This document shows, in pieces, positions 12,099 through 25,380 of a DNA stretch of 64,000 bases. Each line of letters starts with the position of its first letter. Positions within the stretch are counted from its first letter, which is position 1. A program made the translations under genes and the position numbers. Source of the stretch: Allodiplogaster sudhausi (taxonomy: Eukaryota; Nematoda; Chromadorea; Rhabditida; Diplogasteridae); contig CALZFC010000018.1 in the NCBI GenBank assembly GCA_945643635.1, positions 2,844,501 to 2,908,500 on the forward strand. Reading direction: 5' to 3'. A model generated the notes under the pieces. That model was not told the DNA's origin. It worked only from the letters and a program-made list of their open reading frames with translations, and did no database searches.

Positions 12099-12881
12099 AA
12101 GAGAGGGTGAAAGAGATCAAGTGTAAGTGACTATGTATCTGCCGCTCCATATTCAGACTCTTCTGGCCTTGACGTATTTGTTGTTGCTTCCAGAAAATAA
12201 GTGTAGAGCAAAATATCCTCTAGAGTTCACTATTTTCAGCATCCAAATGGGGAAACGAAAACGTCCCAGAGCGCAATCTTGGGAGAAAAAGATATGACAC
12301 TAGCAAGTAAATTTCCGCATCTTCACGTGAAATCGTTTCCTTGTGATACATATATATGTTGAATAATCTTGTTCTCTACTTGATTCTATACAGAAATGGT
12401 CAATAGCTCGTTAAATTTTGTTTAATCACTGGAAAACATTGATCATTTCACTCTGTATTTACGTCCTTCGAACCAATTCACCCTTACATGTTGGTAATCT
12501 TGAATTTGGGATGGAAACTAATGTAAGTGGCGAAATCATTAAAAACTCAATCAATTGTCCTATCTTCTCCAACATTCATTTTCAATGTATCTGGCGAATG
12601 TCATGAAAAAATAAAGTAAAATAATTATTATTTTCATATTCCGCACATCGAACAGTATCTGTAGGGTGATTGTGAGCAAAAAATAATTGAAAAGAATTAT
12701 CTCAAATTAAGCCCAAAAGATTATGACGTAGCATATCGAGGGGGGTGAGGCGCAATGAGGCATTCATTCGCCCCCAATGTTTCGGGGCGCCCACTCCATC
12801 GTAGCTCTCCTAACAATAAGGGTGGGCATCCCATTTCACTTTAGAGCGAATTTTGTCAAAGTTCAGAGCTGTCAGAGACAC

Positions 12882-12922
<41 letters not shown>

Positions 12923-13964
12923 GAGAGAGACAGAAAGAGACAGAGACAGAGACAGAGAAACAGAAAAGAAAGAGAGAGAGAGAGAGAGGAGGAAGGAGAA
13001 AGGAGAGAGAAGGCAGAGAGAGAGACAAATAAAAAATTTGGCAACCTAATATATTGCCGTTTTCTTGCGGAATATCTCGCTTTAATAAAAATTACTATAA
13101 AGTACATAAAGTTATTTTTTCTGGCCTAACTTTTGCGAATATTTCTTTCATGTCAAGTTAACTGAGAAGAAAGCAAAAGTACACGGTCGAAAGTGCAGTC
13201 AAGAGTGAACGAGGAGGCCATTCATATGTTTTTGCCTCGTTCACTTTTTCTTGTTCTCTTGTTCTCTCTGTCTCCCTCTCTCTAGTTCTTTCTCTCTCTC
13301 TCTCTCACTCCTTCTCTCCTTTTCTCTCTCTCTCTCTCTCTCGCTCATTCTCTCTCTCACTCTTTCTCTCCCCCACTCTCTCCTTTTCTCTCTCCCACTC
13401 TCTCTTTCTCTTTCACTCCTTCTCCTGCCCTCTCCTTCTCCACTCCCTCTCTCTTGCTCGCCCAATGGAATGGAGAAGCCTAGCCCGTAGCAGGCTAGAC
13501 TGAGCGAGGCCGGCAGCTTTTTGAGACATGTCATCGACAATTGTCTCCGAGAGAGAAGAGAAACATTGACCTGGCCGTCTTACAAGCTTAAGGAGAAGCC
13601 AATGTGCGCGTGGAAACCAAAAGGTTGCGATTCTCTCTGCTCTCTCTCTCTCTCTCTTGCGCTATCTCTCTCTCTCGCTCTTTCTCTTTTCTCTCGCACC
13701 CTATCTTGTTCTCCCTCCACACACACTATTTCTTCCCCTCTCTTCCTCTTTCCCTCACTCTCGACAAGCCCTTTCGTTCCACACTTCCCATGCGCTGCTC
13801 TTGTTATGCTTCGTAGATGTCACCCGCCTAACACATTATTCTCTTTTGTTCTCATCTTTGCTCCGCCCTTCTCTCTCCATCCTTCTTTCCCTATCTCTCT
13901 CTATTTCTCTGTCACCTTATACTTTCTCTCTCTGTCTCTCTCTCTCTCTCTCTCTGCTTCTCTC

Positions 13965-14006
<42 letters not shown>

Positions 14007-14165
14007 ACACATCCTCTTCCCTTGCTTCACTGCTCTCGTCACAATCCTCTTGTTTCATGAATCTCTTCCTCTTCTTTGGCTCCTCTCCTTGTCTCATTTC
14101 ACCGCATTTTTGGTCGCATCAGAAGCAGAATTGCACGTGTGCATGCGATGCTTCTCGTCCCTGAT

Positions 14166-14207
<42 letters not shown>

Positions 14208-16735
14208 TCCCCTTGATTCTCTCTCTCTCTCTGCATCTCAGTCTCTCTCTCTCTTTCTTACGCACTCTCTCTCACTCTCCATTCTGTTTACTTCCCCTTT
14301 CTCTACCTCTTTCTCTACCTCTCTATTTCATAATTCTTTCCTCTTCTCACTTCACAACCCCTTTCCATTGCATCCTTCCTGCCAGTGCTCTGATTAGAGC
14401 TAGGAACCTGTGACATATTCCCTTCGAAAACTGACGGACCGGCGCGCGGTTGTCTTTCACAGGCCCTACGTGACGAGCGAGGACTTCCTCCTTTTTTGTT
14501 TGATTTTGTTTTTTTTTCTCTTCTAGAAATCTCTTCTTTCGCTATGAGCGTGCGCCTTTTCTTTGGGAAATCTACATACATACACATATGTATGTACATC
14601 CATACAGACATATATGCATGCATATATGTATGTATATGCAAACATGCATAATTATGAATGTATCGTCTTTCCCTCTGACCCCCGGGGAGGGCACTCACGG
14701 GCCAAAGCGTAGACTGCTGAGTATTTGTGTGTGCAATCCAGCACTCACTTGCCGTGCACCAGCTTTGAATTCCGGTCGACGAACTTCTGTGAAGTAGGAA
14801 GGAAAGTGGCTCAAGTCACTACTTTCTCTTTACGCTCCGTAGAACTACCCTCTTTTTTTTTAGCTCAACGTTCTGTAAAAAATAAAAAAATAAAGATTTT
14901 TCAACGTATTTTGGGGATGTCTCGCTGATGACAGAGCTTGATTAAATTATTTTCGCAAACATCTTTTTTTGTCTTTGTCGTGAAACACACTAATTCGTGC
15001 AACTATGCAGAGCATGACTCGTAGGCATAACTCTGTTTGCCACCATACAATGTTTTCCTTCTGGAGCTGTGGCGGGCGTCTTTTGCGAGAGAGAGAGAGA
15101 GAGAAAGAGAGAGATGAGAAATGGATAAAACTATAGAGCGAGGGCAAGATATAGAGAGATAGAGAGAGAGGTAGAGAAGCAGACAAAAAAAGGCCGAATT
15201 TGACTGGTGGCTTTGCCCTGCCGGCGTCTCCTTGCATACTTTTGCACATCTCCCGAATCTCTCCTTCATTCTTTTTTTTTCTTCATTCGGATGCCACACG
15301 GCAGCGGCCCACTTTGTACTTCTTCAATTTACGCATGGAAGTGGTAGACTAGGAGATGTAGAGCAGAATTTCCATCTCATTTTTGTCTCTCTCTCTCTCG
15401 CTTTCTCGCTTTCATCTCTCTCTATACTCCCTCTGCCCGATTTCTACGTCTCTCTCTGTCGCTCTCTCGCTGCCTCTCTATGTCTCTCTGTCTCCCTCTC
15501 TCTCTCTCTATATCTTCCTCTCTCTGTCTCTCTTTCTCCTCGATCCCTCCATCTCCATCCTTTTGACTTATCTCGAGCGTGCTTTTTAATAATCTCGTCA
15601 GAAAACGTGCAGTAGGCTGACTGTTTGGCCATGGCAGCACAATTGTACTCGCGTATTGCTGTGCTTTGCATTCCAATTTACTCGCCCGACTCGGCCTATT
15701 CCGTGGGCGTTGTCCAGTCGTCGTTGACGGTGCCCGGCGGCTTAGCCCCCAGAGCGGAGGGCCGTGGAATGGGAATGCCCCCGCCATTCCCATTCCACGG
15801 CTCTCCGCTCCCCAGAGGGCTCGGTCAAAGATGCTTCCGTCTTCTTCACGTTTCTTTTCCATCTCGCTCCTCTCCCTGTCTTCTCCGCGCCCCTTGACAT
15901 GCCCTTCCATATCAAAAAGTTGCAGTTTTTGGAGCACACTTTTTTTCGGTTTTGCCCTTTCTATCTGTACTTTTATTAAAGAGAATAGTGTGAATTTATT
16001 GAATTTAAAATACTTGCCCTCATTAACTAATTCAATAAAGTTAATAAAAACATTCTTCCGACCCCTGGTTCATTTCTTGTCGTTTTTCTGCTCCTTTATA
16101 CTATATATGTGAGATGGACTTGCCATTCTCTGACTGCTTCTCTCTATCTCTAACTATCTCTCGCTTACCCTCACACAGTCGCCCTTCTCTCTCTCTCTCG
16201 CTCTCTCTCCCTCTCGCTTTCCCTCTCCATCCTCGACCATTCCACTCCTTCCGATGACATTCAATCCCGAAGGAATGCGCGAGCTCGACATGGATCCTAG
16301 CGCTTCCTGAGATTGCGAGAGATTGAGAGAGAGAGAGAGACAGTGAGAAAGAGAGAGGAGAGAGTAAGAAAGAGAGAAAGATGCTGGAGAGACAGAGAGA
16401 GAGAGGAGAGAGTAAAAAAGAGAGAACGAAAATCAGACAGACCTAGACACCCAAGGTAAATGAGAGTGGCACATCGACTTATGTTAGACGGAAAAAAAGG
16501 TTACTACGAGAACTCTGGGGGGGGGGCAGAGTCTAAAATGAAACACTACCACAGGGTGCAGAAGAACACACTGCGAATCACCCAACATCAAGCAAATCGA
16601 ATGGCGACAGTAAAGTTAAGACAGATTCTACGCTTTTCTGGTCTTCTTCTGTCATCTTCTCAACTATTCTTTTCACTAAGATTATTAGTATTTGTAAAAC
16701 ATTTATTAATTTTTTTTATATGTTAAGAGAGCTCT
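8854..16735. repeat. spacer or intron dense in (GA)n/(CT)n; no confident gene
   Basis: 8854-10560 is AT-rich with many A or T runs and no microsatellites. A short coding-like patch at about 9816-9907 (MSDKVLAFEIQHLDLGHALL) has no recognised family. From 10580 long simple tracts dominate: CT at about 10590-10690, 10780-10850, 11605-11815, 13250-13440, 13640-13690, 13930-14005, 14170-14300, 15390-15540 and 16185-16230; GA at about 11195-11260, 11970-12115, 12885-13030, 15088-15180 and 16325-16430. A TA-rich CATA/TATG patch lies at 14575-14650. Confidence 0.75.
15752..15810. repeat. strong GC-rich hairpin (26 bp arms, 7 nt loop)
   Basis: GAGCGGAGGGCCGTGGAATG plus GGAATG (15752-15777) is complementary, with about two mismatches, to CATTCCCATTCCACGGCTCT plus CCGCTC (15785-15810). 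The loop is CCCCCGC. The flanks (CCCC/AGAGGG) extend it weakly. It lies in an otherwise ordinary stretch. It could be a MITE core, a pre-miRNA-like fold or a recombination scar. Confidence 0.7.
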
Positions 16736-19360
16736 CTGTAAGACTCAAGGAGGCTTACATAGGCGCCTGCCCCGGGGAATTTTTGTTTTCTTTTACTTTG
16801 AAAACTTTATGAGGGACACATCTAGTGTTCATAAAGAAATTTATTTTTTCAAAAAGTTTGAAAAAAAATTTTTCTCTTAGTTATAAGTAAAAATGTTAAA
16901 AAACTTTGGTAGGCCATATCTAACGTTATACTTAATATTTCTCGAAAATCTTTTCACTTTTCGATTCCTTATTTAAAAATACACAAAAAAGTCCATGATG
17001 ACTGTTTTCGAAAAATTAACATTTTTATGACTTTTGCGCAATTTAATTTTTTGAAAAATGATTTTTTGGTAATAACTTTTTTTTATTATGACTTTCCAAA
17101 AACTGAATCTTCCATAAGAAAGAGCAGGAAAAACTACATACAATATATCTCTACGAGGAAAAATCTCGGATACCCTTTTTGGGTATCTGCATTTGAATAT
17201 GTGTTTCTAAGCAAATTTCGGTTTTGGCCACAAACCACAATTTCATTCAAACTTCTTCAATTTTAAAAAGAAATAGTCCATTCGATGTGATTTTTTATGC
17301 TCTTTAAAATGGTATATACTTTGTTCGCAAAAGAAATTAGTCTAAAGGCCTAAAATTGACTTTTTGTGTTTTAGGCCTATTTCTGGTGTTAAAATACTCA
17401 TTCTTTGCACGATTAATGGATCTTGTAGGCTGATTTTCCATATAATATTTATACTGCGAGAAAGAGCAGCTAAAACTGAGTCGGATACAGCTTTAAGATT
17501 AAAATCTGAGGATACACTTTTTGGGAATATGTATTTGAATACTGACTGTTGAAGGAGATATTCCTGAATATTTTTAGAAAATATTTTAAAATTGTTCTTT
17601 TGAAGCATCTAGCTCGGAATTATGGGTAATCCAGAATTCTTTGAAGTTCTTTTACGATATAATCCTCAAAAGTACTTCAAAATTCAGGAAATCACATTTT
17701 TACAAGCATAGGTGCTGAAATAAATGTACGAAAACTAATTCGAAGCCAACTAAAAGGTCTTTTGTGAGAGAGATTGCCAAAAACATCATAACCATTCGAA
17801 AGAGCAGAGACTTTTGCATAATATATCCACAGATGAAAGAGCAAAATATGTACATCTTTCAGAAATCTTGATATTGGGAAAAATATCGACGACAGGTTTC
17901 GACTAATTTGAGCAGTTCGCGAAAAACGATACCAATGTAAATTATGTTCTGAAAATTGTACCATATGGTTTTTTGAGACGAGAAACATGAATTCGATGTT
18001 AATTTTCTACTTTTGCGTACCATCCATGGTACTTTTGATCGAAGAATGAAATGTTATATGCGGATCAAAGTACCATGGATGATACACAAAAGTAGAAAAT
18101 TAACATCGAATTCATGTTTCTCGTCTCAAAAAACCATATGGTACAATTTTCAGAACATAATTTCCATTGGTATCGTTTTTCGCGAACTGCTCAAATTAGT
18201 CGAAACCTGTCGTCGATATTTTTCCCAATATCAAGATTTCTGAAAGATGTACATATTTTGCTCTTTCATCTGTGGATATATTATGCAAAAGTCTCTGCTC
18301 TTTCGAATGGTTATGATGTTTTTGGCAATCTCTCTCACAAAAGACCTTTTAGTTGGCTTCGAATTAGTTTTCGTACATTTATTTCAGCACCTATGCTTGT
18401 AAAAATGTGATTTCCAGAATTTTGAAGTACTTTTGAGGATTATATCGTAAAAGAACTTCAAAGAATTCTGGATTACCCATAATTCCGAGCTAGATGCTTC
18501 AAAGGAACAATTTTAAAATGTTTTCTAAAAATATTCAGGAATATCTCCTTCAACAGTCAGTATTCAAATACATATTCCCAAAAAGTGTATCCTCAGATTT
18601 TAATCTTAAAGCTGTATCCGACTCAGTTTTAGCTGCTCTTTCTCGCAGTATAAATATTATATGGAAAATCAGCCTACAAGATCCATTAATCGTGCAAAGA
18701 ATGAGTATTTTAACACCAGAAATAGGCCTAAAACACAAAAAGTCAATTTTAGGCCTTTAGACTAATCTCTTTTGCGAACAAAGTATATACCATTTTAAAG
18801 AGCATAAAAAATCACATCGAATGGACTATTTCTTTTCAAAATTGAAGAAGTTTGAATGAAATTGTGGTTTGTGGCCAAAACCGAAATTTGCTTAGAAACA
18901 CATATTCAAATGCAGATACCCAAAAAGGGTATCCGAGTTTTTTCCTCGTAGAGATATATTATATGTAGTTTTTCCTGCTCTTTCTTATGGACGATTCAAT
19001 TTTTGGAAAGTCATAATAAAAAAAAGTTATTACCTAAAAATCATTTTTCAAAAAATTAAATTGCACAAAAGTCATAAAAATGTTAATTTTTCGAAAACAG
19101 TCATCCGGGACTTTTTTTGTGTATTTTTAAATAAGGAATCGAACAGTGAAAAGATTTTCGAGAAATATTAAGTATAACGTTAGATATGGCCTACCAAAGT
19201 TGTTTTACATTTTTACTTATAACTAAGAGAAAATTTTTTTTCAAACTTTTTGAAAAAATAAATTTCTTTATGAACACTAGATGTGTCCCTCATAAAGTTT
19301 TCAAAGTAAAAGAAAACAAAAATTCCCCGGGGCAGACGCTCCTTGACCCTTACAGTTAGT
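16736..19360. mobile_element. 2.6 kb near-perfect palindrome (foldback/hairpin element or inverted duplication)
   Basis: The left arm (about 16736-18030) repeats in reverse complement as the right arm (about 18060-19360). The two arms meet around a short centre (about 18040-18060). Outer ends share CTGTAAG/CTTACAG, TCAAGGAG/CTCCTTGA and CCCCGGGGAATTTTTGTTTTC with its complement. Matched frames in the two arms differ by very few residues (one Leu/Phe change in a 98-residue pair), so the arms are highly similar. The left arm has about 10 extra bases (about 16755). Arms are AT-rich, free of microsatellites and carry no recognisable protein. Confidence 0.85.
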
Positions 19361-20273
19361 ATAAGTGCTGTGCTAATTTTACTGCTGCTTTTTTCAGCTA
19401 TAAAAGTTCAATTAATACATCTCGACCGATCATGTTGTTATCAGAAACATTGAAGTGTGTTCTTCTCCTTGCGATTATGTAAAGTCTAGCCATGGCAATT
19501 CATTCCGTTCATTTCCTCTTTTTCTTCCCTTGACACTCACATCATTTGGCACTTCTCTCTTATATCTCTGCCCTTGCCAATACTTGTCTCGTCCCTTCTC
19601 GATATCTCTCTAACACTCTTTTTTCCCCTAATGTCTTTTTCACTCCCTTATCTTTCTTACCGTCTCTGAGTCTCTCAGTTACATACGCTCTCACTATCTC
19701 TCTCTCTCTCTCTTTCTCTTTCTCTCTCTCTCTCTCTCTCTCTGGCTCCCCTCTCTTCAAATCTGAAGCTCAATGAAGACGCTTCATGAGTATGAATAGA
19801 AGCGAGATTAGTCTCGCTACCTTCTCCCTGCTCACTCCACCGTTGCGGCCAGTCATTTTTTCTTCGCGATAAAACCCGTGTTCTGGGCCTCGCAACACGT
19901 GTTTTGTTGTTTTGAGTATACATTTAATATCAGTCGGTAAAACATTAATTTTTTTTCTTTTAATCAATAGCGCAAATAATACTGAAAGAAGAGAGCATGA
20001 GAACGAAACAAAAAGTATATAAATTTTACCGTGATTTTTTTCACACCCAAATCACATGTTATCTAGTCCTTCATTTGTGCAAAAATGTGCGAATTATAGT
20101 TGTACGAAATTTAACCGTATTTTTTATGTGCTTTGTAGTCGCGTCTCTCTAAAACACATGTTCCCTTGCTCATCGATCAGGCAAAAAGGCGCGAATTCAA
20201 AATAAATTCTTTTGAATCTTTTGAGCTTCTATAATTGAACAGTCGACCAGCTGATCGACCGGGGTCTCCTCAG
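19361..20273. other. non-coding spacer upstream of the large gene
   Basis: Contains a (CT)n tract at about 19695-19745 and otherwise AT-rich sequence. If the exon at 20274 holds the start codon, this is the upstream region; otherwise it is intron. No convincing promoter motif was seen. Confidence 0.5.
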
Positions 20274-20369
20274 TGTTCTCTCTGATGTCCAGCGGCGACT
20301 CGGCCATCGACGCCTTGAACGGCTCGCCGACGCCACCGCGGAGTACGAGCGCAGCTACGGCGCCGGCTG
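20274..20369 (+). CDS. large gene, exon (possible first coding exon)
   Basis: Acceptor GGGTCTCCTCAG, donor GTTGGG, phase 1 to 1. It reads VFSLMSSGDSAIDALNGSPT then PPRSTSAATAPA when entered with a G. An in-frame TGA lies just upstream (about 20252), so the reading begins either at this acceptor or at ATG 20285 (MSSGDSAIDAL). GC-rich against AT-rich flanks, as the other exons are. Confidence 0.5.
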
Positions 20370-21129
20370 GTTGGGAGATTCATTCTATTTTATTATGAAA
20401 CTAAATATTAATATATCTTCTTAATGATAATTGGAAAGGGTTAATTTATAATTTTGCAAATTACAAGTACAAATTTTTCTTGCGAGATTCGACAAATGCT
20501 TGCATAATTTTATGTAGAATAAAAAAAAACATAATTTTCTTCGAGGTAAGACTTGCCTCAACGCAAGACGAGCGAGTGAGAGAATTAATTAATTTATTTA
20601 TTGAGAAGTTGCTTGTCTGCTAGTGGGCAGATTGTGAAGATGCTTCCTCCATGGTAGCGGAGATTTTTCCAGCTAAATTTGCCATTAAAAATGGTAAAGC
20701 TAAGCAAAATAAAAGACCTTGAATGGATTAAAAACAATATATGAGACGAACAGCAGCAGCAATCATGAGCGTTGGCAGCAACAGCACGATGGCCAACGAA
20801 GACAACAACGTCGGGCCTCCCTCTCCACAGGTACACTTTTTATCTGCTTTCTTTTATTGCTGCTTTCATTCTTTTATTTGTCTTTTTATCTGCTGATCTC
20901 AGAAACTCGTTTGTATTATTCACGATTTTTGTGAAGAAATTAAATCCCGCTCTTTCTCCGTTTCATCATCGTCTTTGAAAAGTAGTGAACGAGAGGGCAT
21001 TCCAAGCAGCTTGCTCCCTCTCTTTCTTTATCTTTCTCTCTCTATTTCTCTTTCTCTACCTCACTCTCTCTATCTTTTTCTCTCTCTCTCATTCTCTCTC
21101 TCATTCTTTCTCTCTCACTCTTTCTCTCT

Positions 21130-21176
<47 letters not shown>

Positions 21177-22790
21177 CCGTTTGCTTCTCGCAAACTTGTT
21201 GTGCTCTCATTGTGTTTGGAGATCGATTGGGATTAAGTTTCTTTAAAACAATTTCATAACATCAACTTGCTTTCTATTATATGGACACAAATAGCGGCTA
21301 TACTCTTCTCCTTTTGTCATAACTCTAAGAACATGAGACAGACTTTTCACTCTTTAAAGACAACGAAAAAGTTGTTGACTATCCTTATTCAAGTGCATTC
21401 AAGTGTATTACATAACGCATTGAGAACAATTTCATCAAATCCACGGTTATGGAAACCATCGAAAACTACTTGTGTCGTGCAATTCCCTGAAGAAAGTGAG
21501 GCAAAAATCAAAAATCATACCTCCATGTCGAGTTTCGTTCATTAGCAGAGGGATGACTGTTCTTGTTCTCTTTATTTGAAACAAGATTACATTATTTTTT
21601 GGCTCTTGATATCCCGTGAATGCTGTAGAGATTCGATCCTCTGAACTCTCTTCAATTTTTTCTCTACCTCTCTCTCTCTCTCACTTACACAAACTCACTC
21701 TATTTTCCACTCTCTTGCGTTGACTATCATGGAGGTTAGTTGTCAGTTTCGAAATCATGGACTTGCCCTTCTTCGATAATGAGAGATCATTAAAATTGTT
21801 CACTCTATATTTCCAAATATTATGTAGAGAGCTATAAAGAGAGCACTATAAAAAGTTTTAGGTGCCTTTTTAGTAAAGATACGAAACAAATTTGTTTTTT
21901 TTAGAGACTTGCCAAATGTCACGGGGTGTGAGATATTCATAGCGCATAAAAAAAAAGGACAAAAAGTGTTACAATGGGCTTATGCCTTGAAATTGCTTCT
22001 TTTTCTTGAAGGAAATGGAATTCTCTCAATGTCTCGTCTTTGTCACTGTTTCAGCAAACGTTTTATTATTGTAAATTTTGTCTCGAATATTTGTGAACAG
22101 CAGACTTTCTATGCTTGAATATTTCTATTATGGCAAATTATAGGTGCGTGCGTTGACCTGGAAGGACTCTCCCGTTCTTCTTTTTATTAAATATGTCGTA
22201 AAAAAAATAGTGGCCTTAAAGCCTAATAAGATTTTTATTTAATTTTACATTTGTAGCCTACAGAGTTTGTGCTCTTTTGCAATTCTAACAACCTTCCGTT
22301 TTCTTCGTCTAATTCTCTGTGTGCCTTGGTGCGCCAGAAATACCTTCTATTCTTTTTTCCTTACTCATCCGCGCTTTTTGGCGTCTCGCCAATTTTCGCC
22401 ACTTTCCATTCGCCGATTCTGAAAAGGGAATTCAATGCTTCTTCTTCTTCCCTTCCTCCGCCTACTACTCGAAACACGCGCGAGATCTCGCATTCTTTTG
22501 CTCTTTTGCCGCACGTTATCCCGCTCACACCACCGCCACACTTTTCCTGAAGCGTCCGTTATGCCGGCTGCACAGCTTCCTATTGTTGCCCTCGAGGTTA
22601 CAGCGAGAGAGAGAGAGAGAGAGCGCGAGAGAGAGAGTGAGTGAGTGAGAGAGAGAGTGAGAAGATAACAAGAAAGAGAGAGAGAAAGAGGGCGAGAGTG
22701 AGAAGAAAACAAGAAAGAGCGAGAGAAAGAGAGCGAGAGTGAGAAGAAAGCAGAAAAGAGAGAGAACGAGAGCGAGAGTGTGAAGAAAAC

Positions 22791-22834
<44 letters not shown>

Positions 22835-23783
22835 TAAAACATCTTAGAGACAACTTGGCAGAAGAGAGTCAGATCTAACAACAGATTAGAGGGGAGCAAG
22901 GCAGCTAACAATAAGAAGAACGAATAAGTGAAGCGCGAGCGTGGACAAAGGACGAACGAACATATTTTGGAGAGGCATTCCGGAGAGAGATAAAAAAGGC
23001 TTGGAGAAAAGAGACAGGAGAGACAACTAGAGTTGAAGAGGTAGAGAGAGAGAGAAAGAAAGAGAAAGGGAGAGAAAGAGAAATAGAGCCAGAGACAGAG
23101 AAATCACATGACAGCGGCCAATAGAGTGGCCACACTGCTCATGGGGGAGATACGCTCCGAGGAAGAAGAAACCGAGCGGCGACTGAGGTAAGCCACAAGG
23201 AAGGGAGGAAAGTCCTTCTTCCTTTTCTCTGCTTCTCTCCTGCTCTCTTTCTCTTTCTCGCTCTTTCTCTCTTTCTCTCTTTCTCTCTTTCCTTCTTGTC
23301 TTCTCTTCTTATTTCCTTCTTCCATCTTTCTCTCTCTTCCTTCCATGACGATACAGTCATGTCACAATGATTCTTTGTCTGTACAATGGCCTGCGATCCC
23401 TTGCAATAGCAACAGACATGTTTTCTCATGCAAAAAACAGGTGCGGTCCATTGCGACCAAGAATTTCTCCTTAAATGGCTCTGTCAGCAAGAATGTCTAC
23501 TCTCTCTCTCTCTTTCTCTCTCTCTCTCCCTCTCTCTCTGCAAACGTGTCCTTATAAGTATGCGCCATTATTTAATTTCCTTCGTTATTTACTAACAGCT
23601 ATCGTCATTTTTCAAACCCAAAACACAGAATCTACTCTTCTTCTCTGCCCACGAATTGCAGACATTAATTTGTTTTGTTTGTTGTTATGGTGCTATTTGA
23701 TTATGTATCATCTATTTGAAAATTGCCTTTTCAATCTCTTGTTATCTCGCCATCTCCTTTCTCTCTCTGACTCTCTATCTTTG

Positions 23784-23831
<48 letters not shown>

Positions 23832-24967
23832 CCCTCTCTCTCTCTCTTTCTTCTGTTGTTCACTGCTCGTTCGCTTGTGGCACGTCCGTCAGTTGTCGTG
23901 ATAGCGTATCCGCCAGTAGTATGTTCCTTTTCATATCCAGGTAAAACATGAGTTTTCTCTGTCTCTACGCTCACCTATTATTCCTCTTCCTCTCTCTGTC
24001 TCTCTCTATTTCAAAACTCTCCCTTTCCTCTCTCTCTGTCTCTCTCTCTCACTCTCTCTCTCTCTCTCTTTCCCTTCCTCAATCTCCCCTACTTATCTCT
24101 TTTGGCTGACTGACGTTGATTGATCGACGGCGATCTTTCTGGCCACTGCCGAAGGGGCCGAGCAAAAAGAGAGCATTTTGAAACTCGATCACTGCAATGG
24201 AATGAGAAGAGAGAAAAAGAGAGAAAGGGAGAGAGAAAGAGAGAGAGAAGTCGAGAGAGGGAGAATTAAGGAATTAAACGAGGGAGAGAGCGAGAGAGCG
24301 AGATAGAAGGAGTGGGAGTGAGAAAAACTTAGAAATTAGAAAGAAGGGCAAGCAGACTGAGAATAGCTTAAGAAAGAGAGAGACTGAGTGAGACACTGAG
24401 AGAATTAAAGGAAAATATAGAGTTGTGGAATGAGGTAAAAAGAGTATGATCTCTTTCTTACACACGCGAAAAAAGACGCCTCACCTCAGGTGACAAATTT
24501 TATCCTTCCTTCTTACTTCCCTCTCTTCCCTTCCTTGTCTTCTCGATGGCTTTGTCCCTCTCTCTTTCTCTTCCTCTTCCTCTCTCTCGCTCCCTATTTT
24601 AATCTCTCTTTCTTTCTTTGTATCTCTTCTCTTTCTGTTCCCTCTCTCTTTCCATCTCTTTCTTTGTATCTCTTCTCTTTCTGTTCCCTCTCTCTCTCTC
24701 TCCATCTCTTTCTCCTCCTTCCATTCATTTGCATTCAAGTGAGCTGTATGTTCGTCATTCTCCGCAACTTCATGTCCGATTGTTTATCTGTTTCCGAGAT
24801 AAAATTCAGTTTCGGCTTCTATTTTTAGTTGCTATTTTTAGTGCGCGTTGTATATTTGTTCTTTATCTCGTTCTCCTTCTCTCTTTCTCTCTCTCACCTT
24901 CTCACTCTCTCCTTCTCTCTTTCTCTCTCTCTCATTCTTCCTTTCTCTCTCTCTATCTCTCTCTCTG

Positions 24968-25003
<36 letters not shown>

Positions 25004-25315
25004 CCCTTTGGTCATTTCATTCACTCTTTTTCCTAGCAGAGCCAAAGTAGCCAAGCATTGCACGAGATAATCGTATTCTAAGTTTCCCATCGGACCATCT
25101 CTCCCGGAAGGCTCTATCTAATACACCTTCCTCTCCATTTCTACTTTGTTCATTATTCGAGCCTCTCTCCTTTCCTTTCTTTCTCTCTCGCACTCTCTCC
25201 TTCTGCTGTCTGTCTCTCATCTCTCTTTCTCTGTCGTTTTTTTCAGTCTATGCCAATGAGTGCGCGTCGTTGTCCTGGAGGCGTGCCATAGTTGTGTTTC
25301 GGTCGGCCTCGCTCC

Positions 25316-25380
<65 letters not shown>

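Noticed and set aside
17342..18760. Duplicate 88- and 98-residue frames in opposite orientation
   Set aside because: They are the two arms of the palindrome. Their amino-acid content is that of AT-rich non-coding DNA and no domain is seen.
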